A DNA stretch of 64,000 nucleotides from Pseudomonas leptonychotis (GTDB lineage: Bacteria; Pseudomonadota; Gammaproteobacteria; Pseudomonadales; Pseudomonadaceae), in NCBI RefSeq assembly GCF_004920405.1, contig NZ_RFLV01000001.1:1550001-1614000 (forward strand), in the 5' to 3' direction. Made by a program: the position numbers and the translations under genes. Shown one piece after another: positions 15,539 through 24,748 of the stretch; positions within the stretch are counted from its first letter, which is position 1; every line of letters begins with the position of its first letter. The notes under the pieces are model-generated. The model saw only the letters and a program-made list of their open reading frames with translations. It did not search any database and was not told the origin of the DNA.

Positions 15539-18421
15539 CTAAAACTTGTCGCCCTGCTCGCGCAGCAGTTGGGCGAACTGCTCAGCCGGCACGGGCTTGC
15601 TGATCAGGTAACCCTGAATTTCGTCGCAGCGCTGGCTCTTGAGAAAGTCCATCTGCGCCTGGGTTTCCACACCCTCGGCCACCACCTTGAGTTCCAGGCT
15701 GTGGGCCATGGCAATGATCGCGCGGGTGATGGCGGCGTCCTCGCTGCCGGGGGTGAGGTCGCGGATAAAGGTCTGGTCGATCTTCACGTAGTCGACGGGG
15801 AAGCGCTTGAGGTAGCTGAGCGAGGAATAGCCGGTGCCAAAGTCATCAATCGCCAGCTTAATCCCCAGCTCGCGCAGCTGACGGAAGGTACTGATGACGC
15901 TTTCCACGTTATCGAGCAGCTGACTTTCGGTCAGTTCCAATTCAAGAAACTGTGGTGCCAATCCCGTTTCATCGAGCACCTGGCGTACCAGGCTAAGCAG
16001 GTTGCCCTGGCGCAACTGATGCACCGAGAGGTTTACCGACACGCGAATTTGCGCCAGACCTTGCGCTTGCCAGGCATACGCTTGCTTACACGCCTGACGC
16101 AGGACAAATTCGCCAATCGCGCCGATCAACCCGGTTTCTTCGGCCAGGCCGATAAAGTCGCTCGGCGGCACCAGGCCCAGCTCGGGATGACGCCAGCGCA
16201 CCAGCGCTTCGGCAGCATTGAGGCTGTCGTCGGCCAGGCATAACTTGGGCTGGTAGAACACCTCCAGCTGGCCTTCCTGGATGCCTTTGCGCAGCTGGTT
16301 TTCCAGTTGCAGGCGCTCCAGGGTGCAGGCCTGCAGGTTATCAGTGAAAAACTGGAAGGTATTACCGCCCAGGTGCTTGGCATGTTGCATGGCCATGTTG
16401 GCCTGGCTGACCAGCGCAGAAATTTCCCGCGCATTGTCCGGCAGCAAGCTGATGCCCACCGAGGCGCTGACGACCAGTTCATGCCCGCCCAAGGTCATCG
16501 GCATGCGCAGTTTGCTGAGCAAACGGCTGGCCAAGCGCGCCAGGCTGGAAAGACTGCCGTAAGAGTCGATGAGAATGGCGAACTCGTCACCCGACAACCG
16601 CGCCAAGGTATCCGCTTCCGGTACCGTTTGGGTCAGGCGGCGGCTGACCTGGCGCAGCAACTGATCCGCCACTTCATGGCCGAGGCTGTCGTTGAGCAGC
16701 TTGAAGCGGTCCAGATCGACATGCAGCAACGCGATACTACGGCCGCTCTGGCGTGCCCGCTGGCTGGCTTCGTGTAACCGCTCCTTGAACAGACTGCGAT
16801 TGGCCAGGCCGGTCAGCTCGTCATAGTGCGAGAGGTAGCGCAAACGCTCTTCCGCCTCACGCCGCGAGGACAAATCGGCGAAAAACCCGACAATGTGGCT
16901 AACGTTATCCCGCGAATCGCGCACCACATTGAGCTGCAGCCACTGTGGATAGAGCTCACCGTTCTTGCGCGTTTCAATCAATTCGCCACGCCAGCTGCCG
17001 CTGTGCTCCAGCTCCAGGCGGATCATCTGGTACTGCCGGCGGCTGTCACCACTGTTGATCAGGCTGATCACGCTTTTGCCGACCACTTCATCCTGGCGAT
17101 AGCCGGTGACGTCACTGAAGGCTTGGTTGACCGATAACAGACGGTAGTCCGGATCAAGAATCACGATGCCTTCACTGGCGGCCTCAAACACTGTGGCGGC
17201 CAGTTGTTGCTGTTGCTCCTGAACCTTGCGCGCGCTGATGTCGCGGCGGGTGCCGAGCATGCGCATGACCCGGCCTTCTGCGTCGCGTTCAACCGCACGG
17301 CCACGGTCTTCGATCCACACCCAGTGGCCGTTGGCGTGTTTGATACGGTATTCGACCTGGTAGTCCTCGCTGCGCCCTTTCATGTGCTCGACCAGCGCGC
17401 GACGCAGCACCGACAGATCATCCGGGTGCAGGCGCGGCTTGAGGTCGCGCAGCATGACCTTTACCTCATCCGGCTCCAGACCAAATATTTCCTTGAGCCG
17501 CGAGTGGTGCACTTCATCGCTCTGCAGGTCCCAGTCCCACAGGCCCAGCTCGCTGGCCTCAATGGCCAGGGTCAGGCGTGCACGGCTCTTAGTCAGGGCA
17601 TAGGTGGTTTCATCCAGCTCCAGGGTGCGCTCGGCCACACGCATTTCCAGCTCACCATGGGCGCTGCGCAGCTCGCGCTCGGCGCGGCGGCGTTGTTCTA
17701 CTTCATGCGCCAACTCGCCGTTGAGACCTTCGGCCTGCTGTTTGGCGTGCTCCAGATTACTGATCAGCGCCTGATTGTGAAAACGCTGCAGCAGGCTGCG
17801 CTGCACCAGCCGGTTGACTTGCCAGGCCACCACCAGCAGGGACAACAGCAAAATGCTGCCAAGCAGGCCCCAGCCGCGCTGTACGGGATTATCACTGAGC
17901 AGCAGGTAACCCACCGAGGGCAGCAGGCAGGGCAAGGCGAAGGTCAGGAAGGCGCTGAAACTGATGGCATAAGCCACGCTGGCAGAAAGAATCGCTGCGC
18001 CAATCAAGCCATAGATCAGCGCCTGCAGATAAAACACATCCGCCGGCACCAGAGCGATGACGGCAAACGCCAAGGTCAACCCGGAAGCCCCAGCACCGAG
18101 CAGAAATAGACGGCGCCAATGGCGTTCGGCCTGTCGGCTAGGCAAGGCTTTGTTAAAGGCCCGCACCTGCACCAGGCGCAATACGGCGAGGATCACCAGC
18201 CAGATCGACCAGCCGATCAACAACAACGGCGACAGCAGGCCCCACAACAGGAAGGCACACACCACCCCGCTGAGCAGCATAAACAGGGTCGGCACCTGCG
18301 AGCCCTGGTAGAGCATGCGGGTGCGTTCGGCAGCTATATCAGTCGCAAACAGCTGAGCCACTTCCCGAGAGGACGTTGGCGTAGGGCCACTTGCGGGCGC
18401 AAATAAAGTCGATGCGGTCAT
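15539..18421 (-). CDS. Membrane-anchored PAS-PAS-GGDEF-EAL protein (c-di-GMP turnover)
   Basis: A 960-residue signalling protein. Residues about 40-210 form several membrane segments, then a coiled coil (HAKQQAEGLNGELAHEVEQ), a PAS with PAC (WDWDLQSDEVHHS), a second PAS (GIVILDPDYRLLSVNQAFSDVTGY), GGDEF and EAL. The diguanylate cyclase signature reads SGDEF near residue 613, a substitution tolerated in active cyclases. The EAL domain keeps EAL (AAEALVRWRHP near 736), DDFGTGYSS and EGVET, so phosphodiesterase activity is expected. Net direction of activity cannot be read from sequence. It is adjacent and divergent to uvrD. Confidence 0.9.
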   Translation of the reverse strand: MTASTLFAPASGPTPTSSREVAQLFATDIAAERTRMLYQGSQVPTLFMLLSGVVCAFLLWGLLSPLLLIGWSIWLVILAVLRLVQVRAFNKALPSRQAERHWRRLFLLGAGASGLTLAFAVIALVPADVFYLQALIYGLIGAAILSASVAYAISFSAFLTFALPCLLPSVGYLLLSDNPVQRGWGLLGSILLLSLLVVAWQVNRLVQRSLLQRFHNQALISNLEHAKQQAEGLNGELAHEVEQRRRAERELRSAHGELEMRVAERTLELDETTYALTKSRARLTLAIEASELGLWDWDLQSDEVHHSRLKEIFGLEPDEVKVMLRDLKPRLHPDDLSVLRRALVEHMKGRSEDYQVEYRIKHANGHWVWIEDRGRAVERDAEGRVMRMLGTRRDISARKVQEQQQQLAATVFEAASEGIVILDPDYRLLSVNQAFSDVTGYRQDEVVGKSVISLINSGDSRRQYQMIRLELEHSGSWRGELIETRKNGELYPQWLQLNVVRDSRDNVSHIVGFFADLSSRREAEERLRYLSHYDELTGLANRSLFKERLHEASQRARQSGRSIALLHVDLDRFKLLNDSLGHEVADQLLRQVSRRLTQTVPEADTLARLSGDEFAILIDSYGSLSSLARLASRLLSKLRMPMTLGGHELVVSASVGISLLPDNAREISALVSQANMAMQHAKHLGGNTFQFFTDNLQACTLERLQLENQLRKGIQEGQLEVFYQPKLCLADDSLNAAEALVRWRHPELGLVPPSDFIGLAEETGLIGAIGEFVLRQACKQAYAWQAQGLAQIRVSVNLSVHQLRQGNLLSLVRQVLDETGLAPQFLELELTESQLLDNVESVISTFRQLRELGIKLAIDDFGTGYSSLSYLKRFPVDYVKIDQTFIRDLTPGSEDAAITRAIIAMAHSLELKVVAEGVETQAQMDFLKSQRCDEIQGYLISKPVPAEQFAQLLREQGDKF

Positions 18422-18655
18422 AGGCGATTTTCTTGTAATGATTGCCTAAACGTCGGCGCAGCATACGCGAGCTAGACGCATCGCCCAAGCAGGACGTGCG
18501 CCAATTCACACCATCGAGAACAAACCTTCGACCAGTGCAGTCAGCACCTACCTGTGCCCGTCGAGCTGACTTGCCGGTCGTCTATTACGCACCCTGGCCC
18601 GCGTTCGAATCGGCTCCCGTTTGCCCTGCCTGACGCAGCCCCCTAGAATGCCGCG
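18422..18655. other. Divergent promoter gap between the GGDEF/EAL gene and uvrD
   Basis: 234 bases between two gene starts. It must hold promoters for both genes, but I see no clear boxes, palindrome or small gene. Confidence 0.4.
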
Positions 18656-20857
18656 ATGCAAAATGACCCCGAACTCCTGATTGCCTCTCTTAATGATGCC
18701 CAACGCCAGGCTGTAGCCGCGCGCGTGGGCCGCCAACTGGTGCTGGCCGGTGCTGGCTCCGGTAAAACCCGCGTGCTGGTGCACCGTATCGCCTGGTTGA
18801 TCCAGATCGAGAACGCTTCGCCACACAGCATCTTATCGGTGACCTTCACCAACAAGGCCGCTGCCGAAATGCGCCACCGCATCGAGCAGATGCTCGGCGT
18901 GAGCCCAGCCGGCATGTGGGTCGGCACCTTCCACGGTTTGGCCCATCGCCTGCTGCGTGCGCACTGGCAGGAAGCCGGGCTGGCGGAAAACTTTCAGATT
19001 CTTGATTCCGATGACCAGCAGCGCATCGTCAAGCGGGTGATCCGCGAGCTGGGCTTGGATGAGCAGCGCTGGCCGCCCAAGCAGGCGCAGTGGTTTATCA
19101 ACGGGCAAAAAGACGAAGGCCTGCGACCGAAGAATATTCAGCCCGGCGGCGACCTGTTCCTCGCCACCATGCTGAAAATCTATGAGGGCTACGAAGCCGC
19201 CTGCGCGCGCGCCGGAGTGATCGACTTTTCCGAGCTGCTGCTGCGTGCGCTCGATTTGTGGCGCGACAAGCCGGGCCTGCTGGAGCATTACCAGCGGCGC
19301 TTCCGCCATGTGCTGGTCGACGAATTCCAAGACACCAACGCCGTGCAGTACGCCTGGCTGCGCCTGCTCGCCAAGGGCGGTGACAGCATGATGGTGGTCG
19401 GGGACGACGATCAGTCGATCTATGGCTGGCGCGGGGCGAAAATCGAGAATATCCAGCAGTTTTCCACTGACTTTGCCGATGCCGAGATGATCCGCCTGGA
19501 GCAGAACTACCGCTCCACGGCCGGCATCCTTAAAGCCGCTAACGCGCTGATCGCCAATAACCAGGGGCGTCTCGGTAAAGAGTTGTGGACCGAAGACGAC
19601 GACGGCGAGCCGATCAACCTGTACTCGGCCTTCAATGAACACGACGAAGCGCGCTATGTGGTCGAGACGATTGAAGATGCCCTGCGCAAGGACGGCCTCA
19701 AGCGCAGCGAAATCGCCATTCTCTACCGCTCCAACGCCCAGTCGCGGGTACTTGAAGAGGCCCTGCTGCGCGAAAAAGTGCCCTACCGCATCTATGGCGG
19801 CCAGCGCTTCTTCGAACGCGCCGAAATCAAGAACGCCATGGCCTACCTGCGCCTGCTCGACGGCCGCGGCAACGACGCGGCGCTGGAGCGGGTGATCAAC
19901 GTGCCGGCGCGTGGCATTGGCGAGAAGAGCATCGAGGCGATCCGCGAATACGCCCGTGCCCATGAGGTGTCGATGTGGGGCGCCATCAACCTGATGGTCG
20001 CTGCCAAAACGCTGCCGGCTCGCGCCTCGGGTGCCCTGGCCGGGTTTATCGAGTTGATCAACAACCTGTCGGCCAAAGCGCAGGACATGTCTCTGCACCT
20101 GATGACCCAGACGGTGATCGAGCAGAGCGGCCTGATCGCTTATCACAAGGCCGAGAAAGGCGAAAAAGCCCAGGCGCGCATCGAAAACCTGGAAGAGCTG
20201 GTCAGCGCCGCGCGCACCTTCGACAACAACGAAGACGACGAGCTGAGCCCGCTGCAAGCCTTCTTAAGCCACGCCTCGCTGGAAGCCGGCGACACCCAAG
20301 CGGCAGAAAATGAAGACAGCATCCAGCTGATGACCCTGCACAGCGCCAAGGGCCTGGAGTTTCCCCAGGTGTTTCTGGTGGGCATGGAAGAAGGTCTGTT
20401 CCCGCACAAGATGAGCCTGGAAGAACCCGGCCGCCTTGAGGAGGAACGCCGCCTGGCTTACGTCGGTATCACCCGCGCCATGAGCAAGCTGGTCATCACC
20501 TACGCCGAAACCCGGCGCCTGTATGGCACCGAGACCTACAACAAGGTGTCGCGTTTCGTCCGCGAAATTCCGCCGCAACTGATTCAGGAAGTGCGCCTGT
20601 CCAACAGCGTCAGCCGGCCGTTCGGCGCAGTGAGTCGCAACGTGGGCGGCGCCAGCAACGACAGTCACCTGTTCGCCGGCAGCGCCGTGCCGGACACCGG
20701 TTTTAACCTCGGCCAGCGCGTGCAACATTCACTGTTTGGCGAAGGCACCATCCTCAACTTCGAAGGCAGCGGTGCGCAGGCGCGGGTGCAGGTGAATTTC
20801 GAGAGTGAAGGCAGCAAGTGGCTGATGCTGAGTTACGCCAAGCTGCAAGCGCTGTAA
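18656..20857 (+). CDS. uvrD: DNA helicase II
   Basis: A 733-residue superfamily 1A 3'-5' helicase for nucleotide-excision and mismatch repair. Motifs in order: Q-motif region LNDAQRQAVAA, Walker A AGAGSGKTRVL, motif II VDEFQDTN, motif III DDDQSIYGWRGA, motif IV QNYRST, motif V TLHSAKGLEFPQVF and motif VI YVGITRA. The C-terminal tail (GQRVQHSLFGEGTILNFEG...) is the RNA-polymerase-interacting Tudor-like segment of UvrD/PcrA. Length is normal. ATG at 18656 gives the standard MQNDPELL start. Confidence 0.97.
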   Translation: MQNDPELLIASLNDAQRQAVAARVGRQLVLAGAGSGKTRVLVHRIAWLIQIENASPHSILSVTFTNKAAAEMRHRIEQMLGVSPAGMWVGTFHGLAHRLLRAHWQEAGLAENFQILDSDDQQRIVKRVIRELGLDEQRWPPKQAQWFINGQKDEGLRPKNIQPGGDLFLATMLKIYEGYEAACARAGVIDFSELLLRALDLWRDKPGLLEHYQRRFRHVLVDEFQDTNAVQYAWLRLLAKGGDSMMVVGDDDQSIYGWRGAKIENIQQFSTDFADAEMIRLEQNYRSTAGILKAANALIANNQGRLGKELWTEDDDGEPINLYSAFNEHDEARYVVETIEDALRKDGLKRSEIAILYRSNAQSRVLEEALLREKVPYRIYGGQRFFERAEIKNAMAYLRLLDGRGNDAALERVINVPARGIGEKSIEAIREYARAHEVSMWGAINLMVAAKTLPARASGALAGFIELINNLSAKAQDMSLHLMTQTVIEQSGLIAYHKAEKGEKAQARIENLEELVSAARTFDNNEDDELSPLQAFLSHASLEAGDTQAAENEDSIQLMTLHSAKGLEFPQVFLVGMEEGLFPHKMSLEEPGRLEEERRLAYVGITRAMSKLVITYAETRRLYGTETYNKVSRFVREIPPQLIQEVRLSNSVSRPFGAVSRNVGGASNDSHLFAGSAVPDTGFNLGQRVQHSLFGEGTILNFEGSGAQARVQVNFESEGSKWLMLSYAKLQAL

Positions 20858-20868
20858 AAGCCGTCCCT

Positions 20869-20934
20869 GTAGGGTGGATGACGCTGCACCCATCCGCCAA
20901 CTGCGAGGGTGGATGAAAAAAGCGTGATCCACCC
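20869..20934. repeat. GGGTGGAT palindromic repeat
   Basis: Contains GGGTGGATG...CACCCATCC (from 20872) and a second hairpin GGGTGGAT (20907-20914) with exact complement ATCCACCC (20927-20934). It looks like a pseudomonad intergenic repeat related to those at 47046, 63200 and 63273. It lies between uvrD and the TRAP binding protein gene and may act in mRNA end formation. Confidence 0.6.
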
Positions 20935-20978
20935 GACCCCTGTGATCGACCGTTTTTTCAAATAATAAGGAAGCCCTA

Positions 20979-22070
20979 ATGATCCGTCGCCCTCTGCTGC
21001 TTGCCAGCGTCCTGCTCGCCGCCCTCGGCCTGAGCGCTTGCAAGGAAGAACCTGCCGCCACGCCTGCCGCAGAGTCGCCTGCCGCAGAAAGCTTCCAGTG
21101 GAAAATGGTCACCGCCTGGCCGAAAAACTACCCCGGTCTGGGCACCGCCGCCGAGCGTCTCGCCGAGCGGGTCAAGACCATGAGCAACGGCCGCCTGACG
21201 ATCAAAGTCTATGCCGGTGGCGAGCTGGTGCCGCCATTGGAAGTGTTCGATGCAGTGTCACGCGGCACCGCGGAGCTGGGTCATGGCGCGGCGTATTACT
21301 GGAAGGGCAAGGTGCCGGCCGCACAATTTTTCACCGCCGTACCCTTTGGTCTATCGACCAGCGAGATGAATGCCTGGCTGAGCAAGGGCGGCGGCCAAGC
21401 CCTGTGGGACGAAGCCTATGCACCCTTTGGTGTAAAGCCATTGGCAGTGGGCAATACCGGCATGCAGATGGGCGGTTGGTACAACAAGGAAATCAACTCG
21501 CTGGATGACCTCAAAGGCTTAAAAATCCGCATGCCAGGCCTGGGCGGCGAAGTGCTGAGCAAACTTGGCGCCACCACCGTTAACCTGCCGGGCGGTGAAG
21601 TGTTCACGGCCCTGCAAACCAACGCCATCGATGCCACTGACTGGGTCAGCCCTTACAACGACCTGGCCTTCGGCCTGCACAAGGCGGCTAAGTTCTACTA
21701 CTACCCCGGCTGGCAGGAGCCGCAGGCGGTACTCGAACTGCTGATCAACCAGAAGGCGCTCGACAGCCTGCCGGCCGACCTGCAGGCGATCCTTACTGAA
21801 GCCACCCGCGCCGCTAACCAAGACATGCTCGACGATTACGTCTACCACAACGCCATGGCGCTCGATCAGTTGAAGCAGGAAGGCACCCTACTCAAGCGCT
21901 TCCCCGATGACGTGCTGGACGCCATGCGCCGCGAAAGCACCGTGGTACTGGGTGAGCTGGCCGCACAGAGCGAGCTGAATGGTCGCATCTGGGCCTCGAT
22001 GCAAGCGTTCCAAGCCCAGGTCAGCCAGATGCACCAGCTGTCGGAGAAAGAACTCTACAACTGGCGCTAA
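20979..22070 (+). CDS. TRAP transporter substrate-binding lipoprotein, DctP family (orphan)
   Basis: A 363-residue DctP-type solute receptor. It has a lipobox (LGLSAC, Cys21) followed by an Ala/Pro/Glu-rich linker, then a binding-protein domain starting WKMVTAWPKNYPGLG. GGWYNKEINSLDDLKGLKIRMPGLGGEVL and ATDWVSPYNDLAFGLHKAAKFYYYPGW match the TakP-like branch that binds 2-oxo acids or similar carboxylates. AATAAGGAAG lies just before the ATG. No DctQ or DctM membrane genes are adjacent, so its permease must lie elsewhere or it serves a different partner. The substrate is inferred only from the branch. Confidence 0.87.
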   Translation: MIRRPLLLASVLLAALGLSACKEEPAATPAAESPAAESFQWKMVTAWPKNYPGLGTAAERLAERVKTMSNGRLTIKVYAGGELVPPLEVFDAVSRGTAELGHGAAYYWKGKVPAAQFFTAVPFGLSTSEMNAWLSKGGGQALWDEAYAPFGVKPLAVGNTGMQMGGWYNKEINSLDDLKGLKIRMPGLGGEVLSKLGATTVNLPGGEVFTALQTNAIDATDWVSPYNDLAFGLHKAAKFYYYPGWQEPQAVLELLINQKALDSLPADLQAILTEATRAANQDMLDDYVYHNAMALDQLKQEGTLLKRFPDDVLDAMRRESTVVLGELAAQSELNGRIWASMQAFQAQVSQMHQLSEKELYNWR

Positions 22071-22080
22071 ACCCCAGCCG

Positions 22081-22111
22081 TAGGATGGGTTGAGAGCAGC
22101 GATACCCATCA
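22081..22111 (+). repeat. GTAGGATGGGT...GATACCCATC repeat, copy 1
   Basis: GTAGGATGGGTTGAG, six bases, then CGATACCCATC: an imperfect inverted repeat around ATGGGT/ACCCAT. Inverted copies of the same unit occur at 56583-56613 and 63273-63302. Confidence 0.6.
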
Positions 22112-22249
22112 CCACAGATGGCCTGATCCAACCCCCGGCGCGATACGGCCGGCCACAGGTAAAAGCCGGAAACATTCTAGGTCTAGCCAGTCACAGCCTC
22201 GCCGGGCAAGATGCCGCGCGTAGATCCAATCATCAAGAGACAGCTAACT

Positions 22250-23089
22250 ATGCAGCGTTTTCTCAGTGTCGCCCTGGCCATGTGCCTTAGCCTGGGTCTT
22301 ACCATGAGCTTCGAAGCCGAGGCCAAGCGTCTGGGCGGCGGTAAATCTTTCGGCTCCGCACCGAGCCATCAGGCGCGTCAGGCGCCCACCCAGCAATCCG
22401 CGGCACCGGCTACAGCCGGTCGCCAGCCCGCTGCAGCTAGCGGTGCCTCACGCTGGTTAGGCCCATTGGCTGGCTTGGCCGCCGGTGGCCTGCTGGCCTC
22501 GATGTTTATGGGTGACGGCTTTGAAGGCCTGCAGATCATGGACATGCTGATTTTCGGCCTGATCGCCTTCCTGCTGTTCCGTTTCCTCGCCGCCCGTCGC
22601 CAGCAAGCCAACCCGGCTACAGCTAACGGCGCACCGATGCAGCGTGAAGCAGCGAGCCCAGCAGCCCCAATCTTTGGCGGCAGCAGCGCTGCAGCCATCA
22701 AGCCCGTGATCAACGCGCCGGCCTGGTTCAACGAGCAGAGCTTTATCAGCGCCGGTCGTGAGCACTTCCTCAGCTTGCAACAGCACTGGGATGCCAACGA
22801 GATGAGCCAGATCGCCGAGTTCGTCACCCCGCAGCTGCTTGAGTTCCTCAGCCGCGAGCGGGCCGACCTGGGTGATGGCTTCCAGTCCACCTACGTTGAC
22901 AACCTCGATGTGCAATTGGATGGCGTCGATGATCTCAGCGACAAAGCCGTCGCGACCCTGACCTTCACCGGTGTGGCCAAAACCTCGCGGTTTGACCAGG
23001 GTGAAGTGTTCAGCGAAAGCTGGCGCATGGAGCGTGCGGCCGGTGACAACCAGCCATGGCTGGTTGCCGGTATCCGCCAGAACGGCTAA
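22250..23089 (+). CDS. Tim44-like domain protein
   Basis: A 279-residue protein with an N-terminal export signal (FLSVALAMCLSLGLTMSFEAEA), a low-complexity Ala/Gln/Pro segment after LGGGKSFGSAPS, two hydrophobic segments (LGPLAGLAAGGLLASMFMG and IMDMLIFGLIAFLLFRFLA), and a C-terminal Tim44/NTF2-like domain from about 165 (PAWFNEQSFISAGREHFLSLQQHWDANEM). This layout is common in proteobacteria; its role is not established. ATG at 22250 begins exactly at the signal peptide and has AAGAGA before it; an upstream ATG at 22211 would precede it with unconserved residues. A strong terminator follows. Confidence 0.85.
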   Translation: MQRFLSVALAMCLSLGLTMSFEAEAKRLGGGKSFGSAPSHQARQAPTQQSAAPATAGRQPAAASGASRWLGPLAGLAAGGLLASMFMGDGFEGLQIMDMLIFGLIAFLLFRFLAARRQQANPATANGAPMQREAASPAAPIFGGSSAAAIKPVINAPAWFNEQSFISAGREHFLSLQQHWDANEMSQIAEFVTPQLLEFLSRERADLGDGFQSTYVDNLDVQLDGVDDLSDKAVATLTFTGVAKTSRFDQGEVFSESWRMERAAGDNQPWLVAGIRQNG

Positions 23090-23103
23090 TACCTGTTGTA
23101 ATA

Positions 23104-23130
23104 AAAAGCCCGGGCTTGCCCGGGTTTTTT
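23104..23130 (+). terminator. Rho-independent terminator after the Tim44-like gene
   Basis: CCCGGG (23109-23114), loop CTTG, CCCGGG (23119-23124), then six T residues; an A run on the left side makes it potentially bidirectional. It starts 15 bases past the stop codon. Confidence 0.92.
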
Positions 23131-23224
23131 GTGCCCATCATTCAGCCAACTGATGCGCTAGCGCCCGATACACTCAAGGAGCAAGCTGCATCCTTCATAG
23201 AAGACCCACCACGAGGACTGAACA

Positions 23225-23593
23225 ATGATCGGATACACAACAGTCGGCACCACTGACATGGAAAAAGCCAAGGCCTTTTACACCCCTTTGCTCGCCGAAA
23301 TGGGCGCCAAGATTGTGATGGATATGGGCCGTATCGCCTTTTATGGCGTCGCCAAAGGCCAGCCGATGTTTGCCATATGCCTACCCTATGACAAGCAAGC
23401 ACCCACTCCCGGTAACGGCAACATGCTGGCCTTGGCCGCCGGCTCCCGCGAAGGGGTAGATAAACTCTACGCCAAAGCTATCGAGCTGGGCGCAAGCGAC
23501 GAAGGCGCACCCGGCGAACGCATACCGGGCTTTTATGGCGGCTACTTCCGCGATCTGGATGGCAACAAGTTGGCCTTTTACCATATGGGCTAA
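23225..23593 (+). CDS. VOC-fold (glyoxalase/dioxygenase-like) protein
   Basis: A 122-residue single VOC domain with the two beta-alpha-beta-beta-beta halves: MIGYTTVGTTDMEKAKAFYTPL at the start and GGYFRDLDGNKLAFYHMG at the end. Such small proteins act on diverse substrates as metal-dependent lyases, dioxygenases or resistance binders; no substrate can be read here. GAGGACTGAACA precedes the ATG. It is a single-gene unit between a terminator and a convergent gene. Confidence 0.85.
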   Translation: MIGYTTVGTTDMEKAKAFYTPLLAEMGAKIVMDMGRIAFYGVAKGQPMFAICLPYDKQAPTPGNGNMLALAAGSREGVDKLYAKAIELGASDEGAPGERIPGFYGGYFRDLDGNKLAFYHMG

Positions 23594-23597
23594 TGCA

Positions 23598-24191
23598 TCA
23601 GCCCGGATCAACCGCAGTACCCGGTGGCTTGGCTACCGGGGTAGGCTGCTGGGCCTTGTCTTTCCAGGCCTGAATTTCCTCACTGCGCTGACGGCTGTTG
23701 AGCTGGGCGCGATCAATCGCCTCCTCATAATGCGCCAGCCAGCTACGTGAGCCCGGCAGCATATTGGCCAGGTCGCGCATCCCCACCTTCAGCCCTTGCA
23801 TGACCTGTTGATAATCGCGCTCTTGAGCCTGCAACACCTTGCTCACCTCGGCGAGACTGTCGGGGTTTTCTGCGCGGTCGAACATGCCCGTGAGCTGCGA
23901 CGCTTGCTGACTGACCAGCAGTTCTTCCTGGTTGTTCAACGCGGTCTGTTGCACCGCCAGCTGCCGCTCAAGCTTTAGCAGCTGTTTTTCCAGCGCTTGA
24001 ATACGCGGCCCATCGTCAGTGCTGAATGTGCTGTAGATATTCAGCCCGATCGATACCAGCATCAGGCTACCCAGCACCCCGGCCAGCGCTAGGATAAACA
24101 AGCGGTTGCGCTTACCTGCGGTCGTCAGCAATTGCAGCCGCTCTTCCTCGCTGATGGCACCACCTTCGGTCTCTTGCGTTTGGCTTTTCAT
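23598..24191 (-). CDS. Membrane-anchored coiled-coil protein of unknown function
   Basis: A 197-residue protein: a cytoplasmic N-terminus (SQTQETEGGAISEEERL), one membrane segment (LFILALAGVLGSLMLVSIGLNI near 30-52), then a long predicted coiled coil (IQALEKQLLKLERQLAVQQ...) and a Pro-rich tail. This looks like a bitopic inner-membrane protein with a periplasmic helical domain. No family name is supported. It converges on the VOC gene four bases away. Confidence 0.7.
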   Translation of the reverse strand: MKSQTQETEGGAISEEERLQLLTTAGKRNRLFILALAGVLGSLMLVSIGLNIYSTFSTDDGPRIQALEKQLLKLERQLAVQQTALNNQEELLVSQQASQLTGMFDRAENPDSLAEVSKVLQAQERDYQQVMQGLKVGMRDLANMLPGSRSWLAHYEEAIDRAQLNSRQRSEEIQAWKDKAQQPTPVAKPPGTAVDPG

Positions 24192-24278
24192 GACCCAACC
24201 ATTCTATGACGCTCATAAATTGACGCACTGTTCATCTGCACAATAGCACTGTGCCAGCTTTTTGCTTAGACCCGTCTA

Positions 24279-24303
24279 GGGTATAAGACGCTCCCGTATA
24301 CCC
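24279..24303. promoter_or_regulatory. GGGTATA/TATACCC dyad upstream of the SUKH gene
   Basis: GGGTATA (24279-24285) and TATACCC (24297-24303) form an exact seven-base inverted repeat with an 11-base spacer, 23 bases before the GTG start at 24326. It could be an operator or a leader hairpin; no regulator is suggested. Confidence 0.4.
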
Positions 24304-24325
24304 CGTAATAAATGAGGCAGACACC

Positions 24326-24736
24326 GTGGAAGAAGTCATCGAACAGTTGCGCGAACTCAACGAGCCGGTGCCCGTCCCGCTGGAGTTGCCGGAAGAAGAA
24401 ACCCTGGTAGAGATTCAGGAACAGATCCTCATTCACCTGCCCTTCGCTCTGCGCGAGTACCTGCTGCAGGTCAGCGATGTGGTTTACGGCCGCCTGGAGC
24501 CCGTCACTGCCAGCGATCCGCAATCACACACCTACCTGCCAGAAGTGGCCGCCACCGCCTGGTCCCTGGGCGTGCCGCGCGAATTCGTGCCGCTGTGCGA
24601 AGACCACGGTAACTACTACGTAGTGGAAGAAGACGGCACCGTGCTGCTGTGGGAAGCCGAAACCACCGAAATCAACGAAGACGAAAGCTGGGAATCGGTC
24701 TGGCACTGGGTGCGCGACGTGTGGCTGGAAAGCTAA
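24326..24736 (+). CDS. SMI1/KNR4 (SUKH) family protein
   Basis: A 136-residue acidic protein with the SUKH fold pattern: LPFALREYLLQVSDVVYGRLEP, then WSLGVPREFVPLCEDHGNYYVVEEDGTVLLWE and a C-terminal WESVWHWVRDVWLES. SUKH proteins are often immunity proteins of contact-dependent toxin systems, but stand-alone housekeeping members also exist; no toxin gene is adjacent here. The start is GTG at 24326 with TGAGG before it. A strong terminator follows. Confidence 0.8.
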   Translation: MEEVIEQLRELNEPVPVPLELPEEETLVEIQEQILIHLPFALREYLLQVSDVVYGRLEPVTASDPQSHTYLPEVAATAWSLGVPREFVPLCEDHGNYYVVEEDGTVLLWEAETTEINEDESWESVWHWVRDVWLES

Positions 24737-24748
24737 GCCGCCGCACCC

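Noticed and set aside
16570..16600. SGDEF read as a dead cyclase site
   Set aside because: Serine in the first position is found in active diguanylate cyclases, so loss of activity cannot be claimed.
18833..20257. A 474-codon open frame on the minus strand
   Set aside because: Antisense to uvrD, whose helicase motifs are unambiguous.
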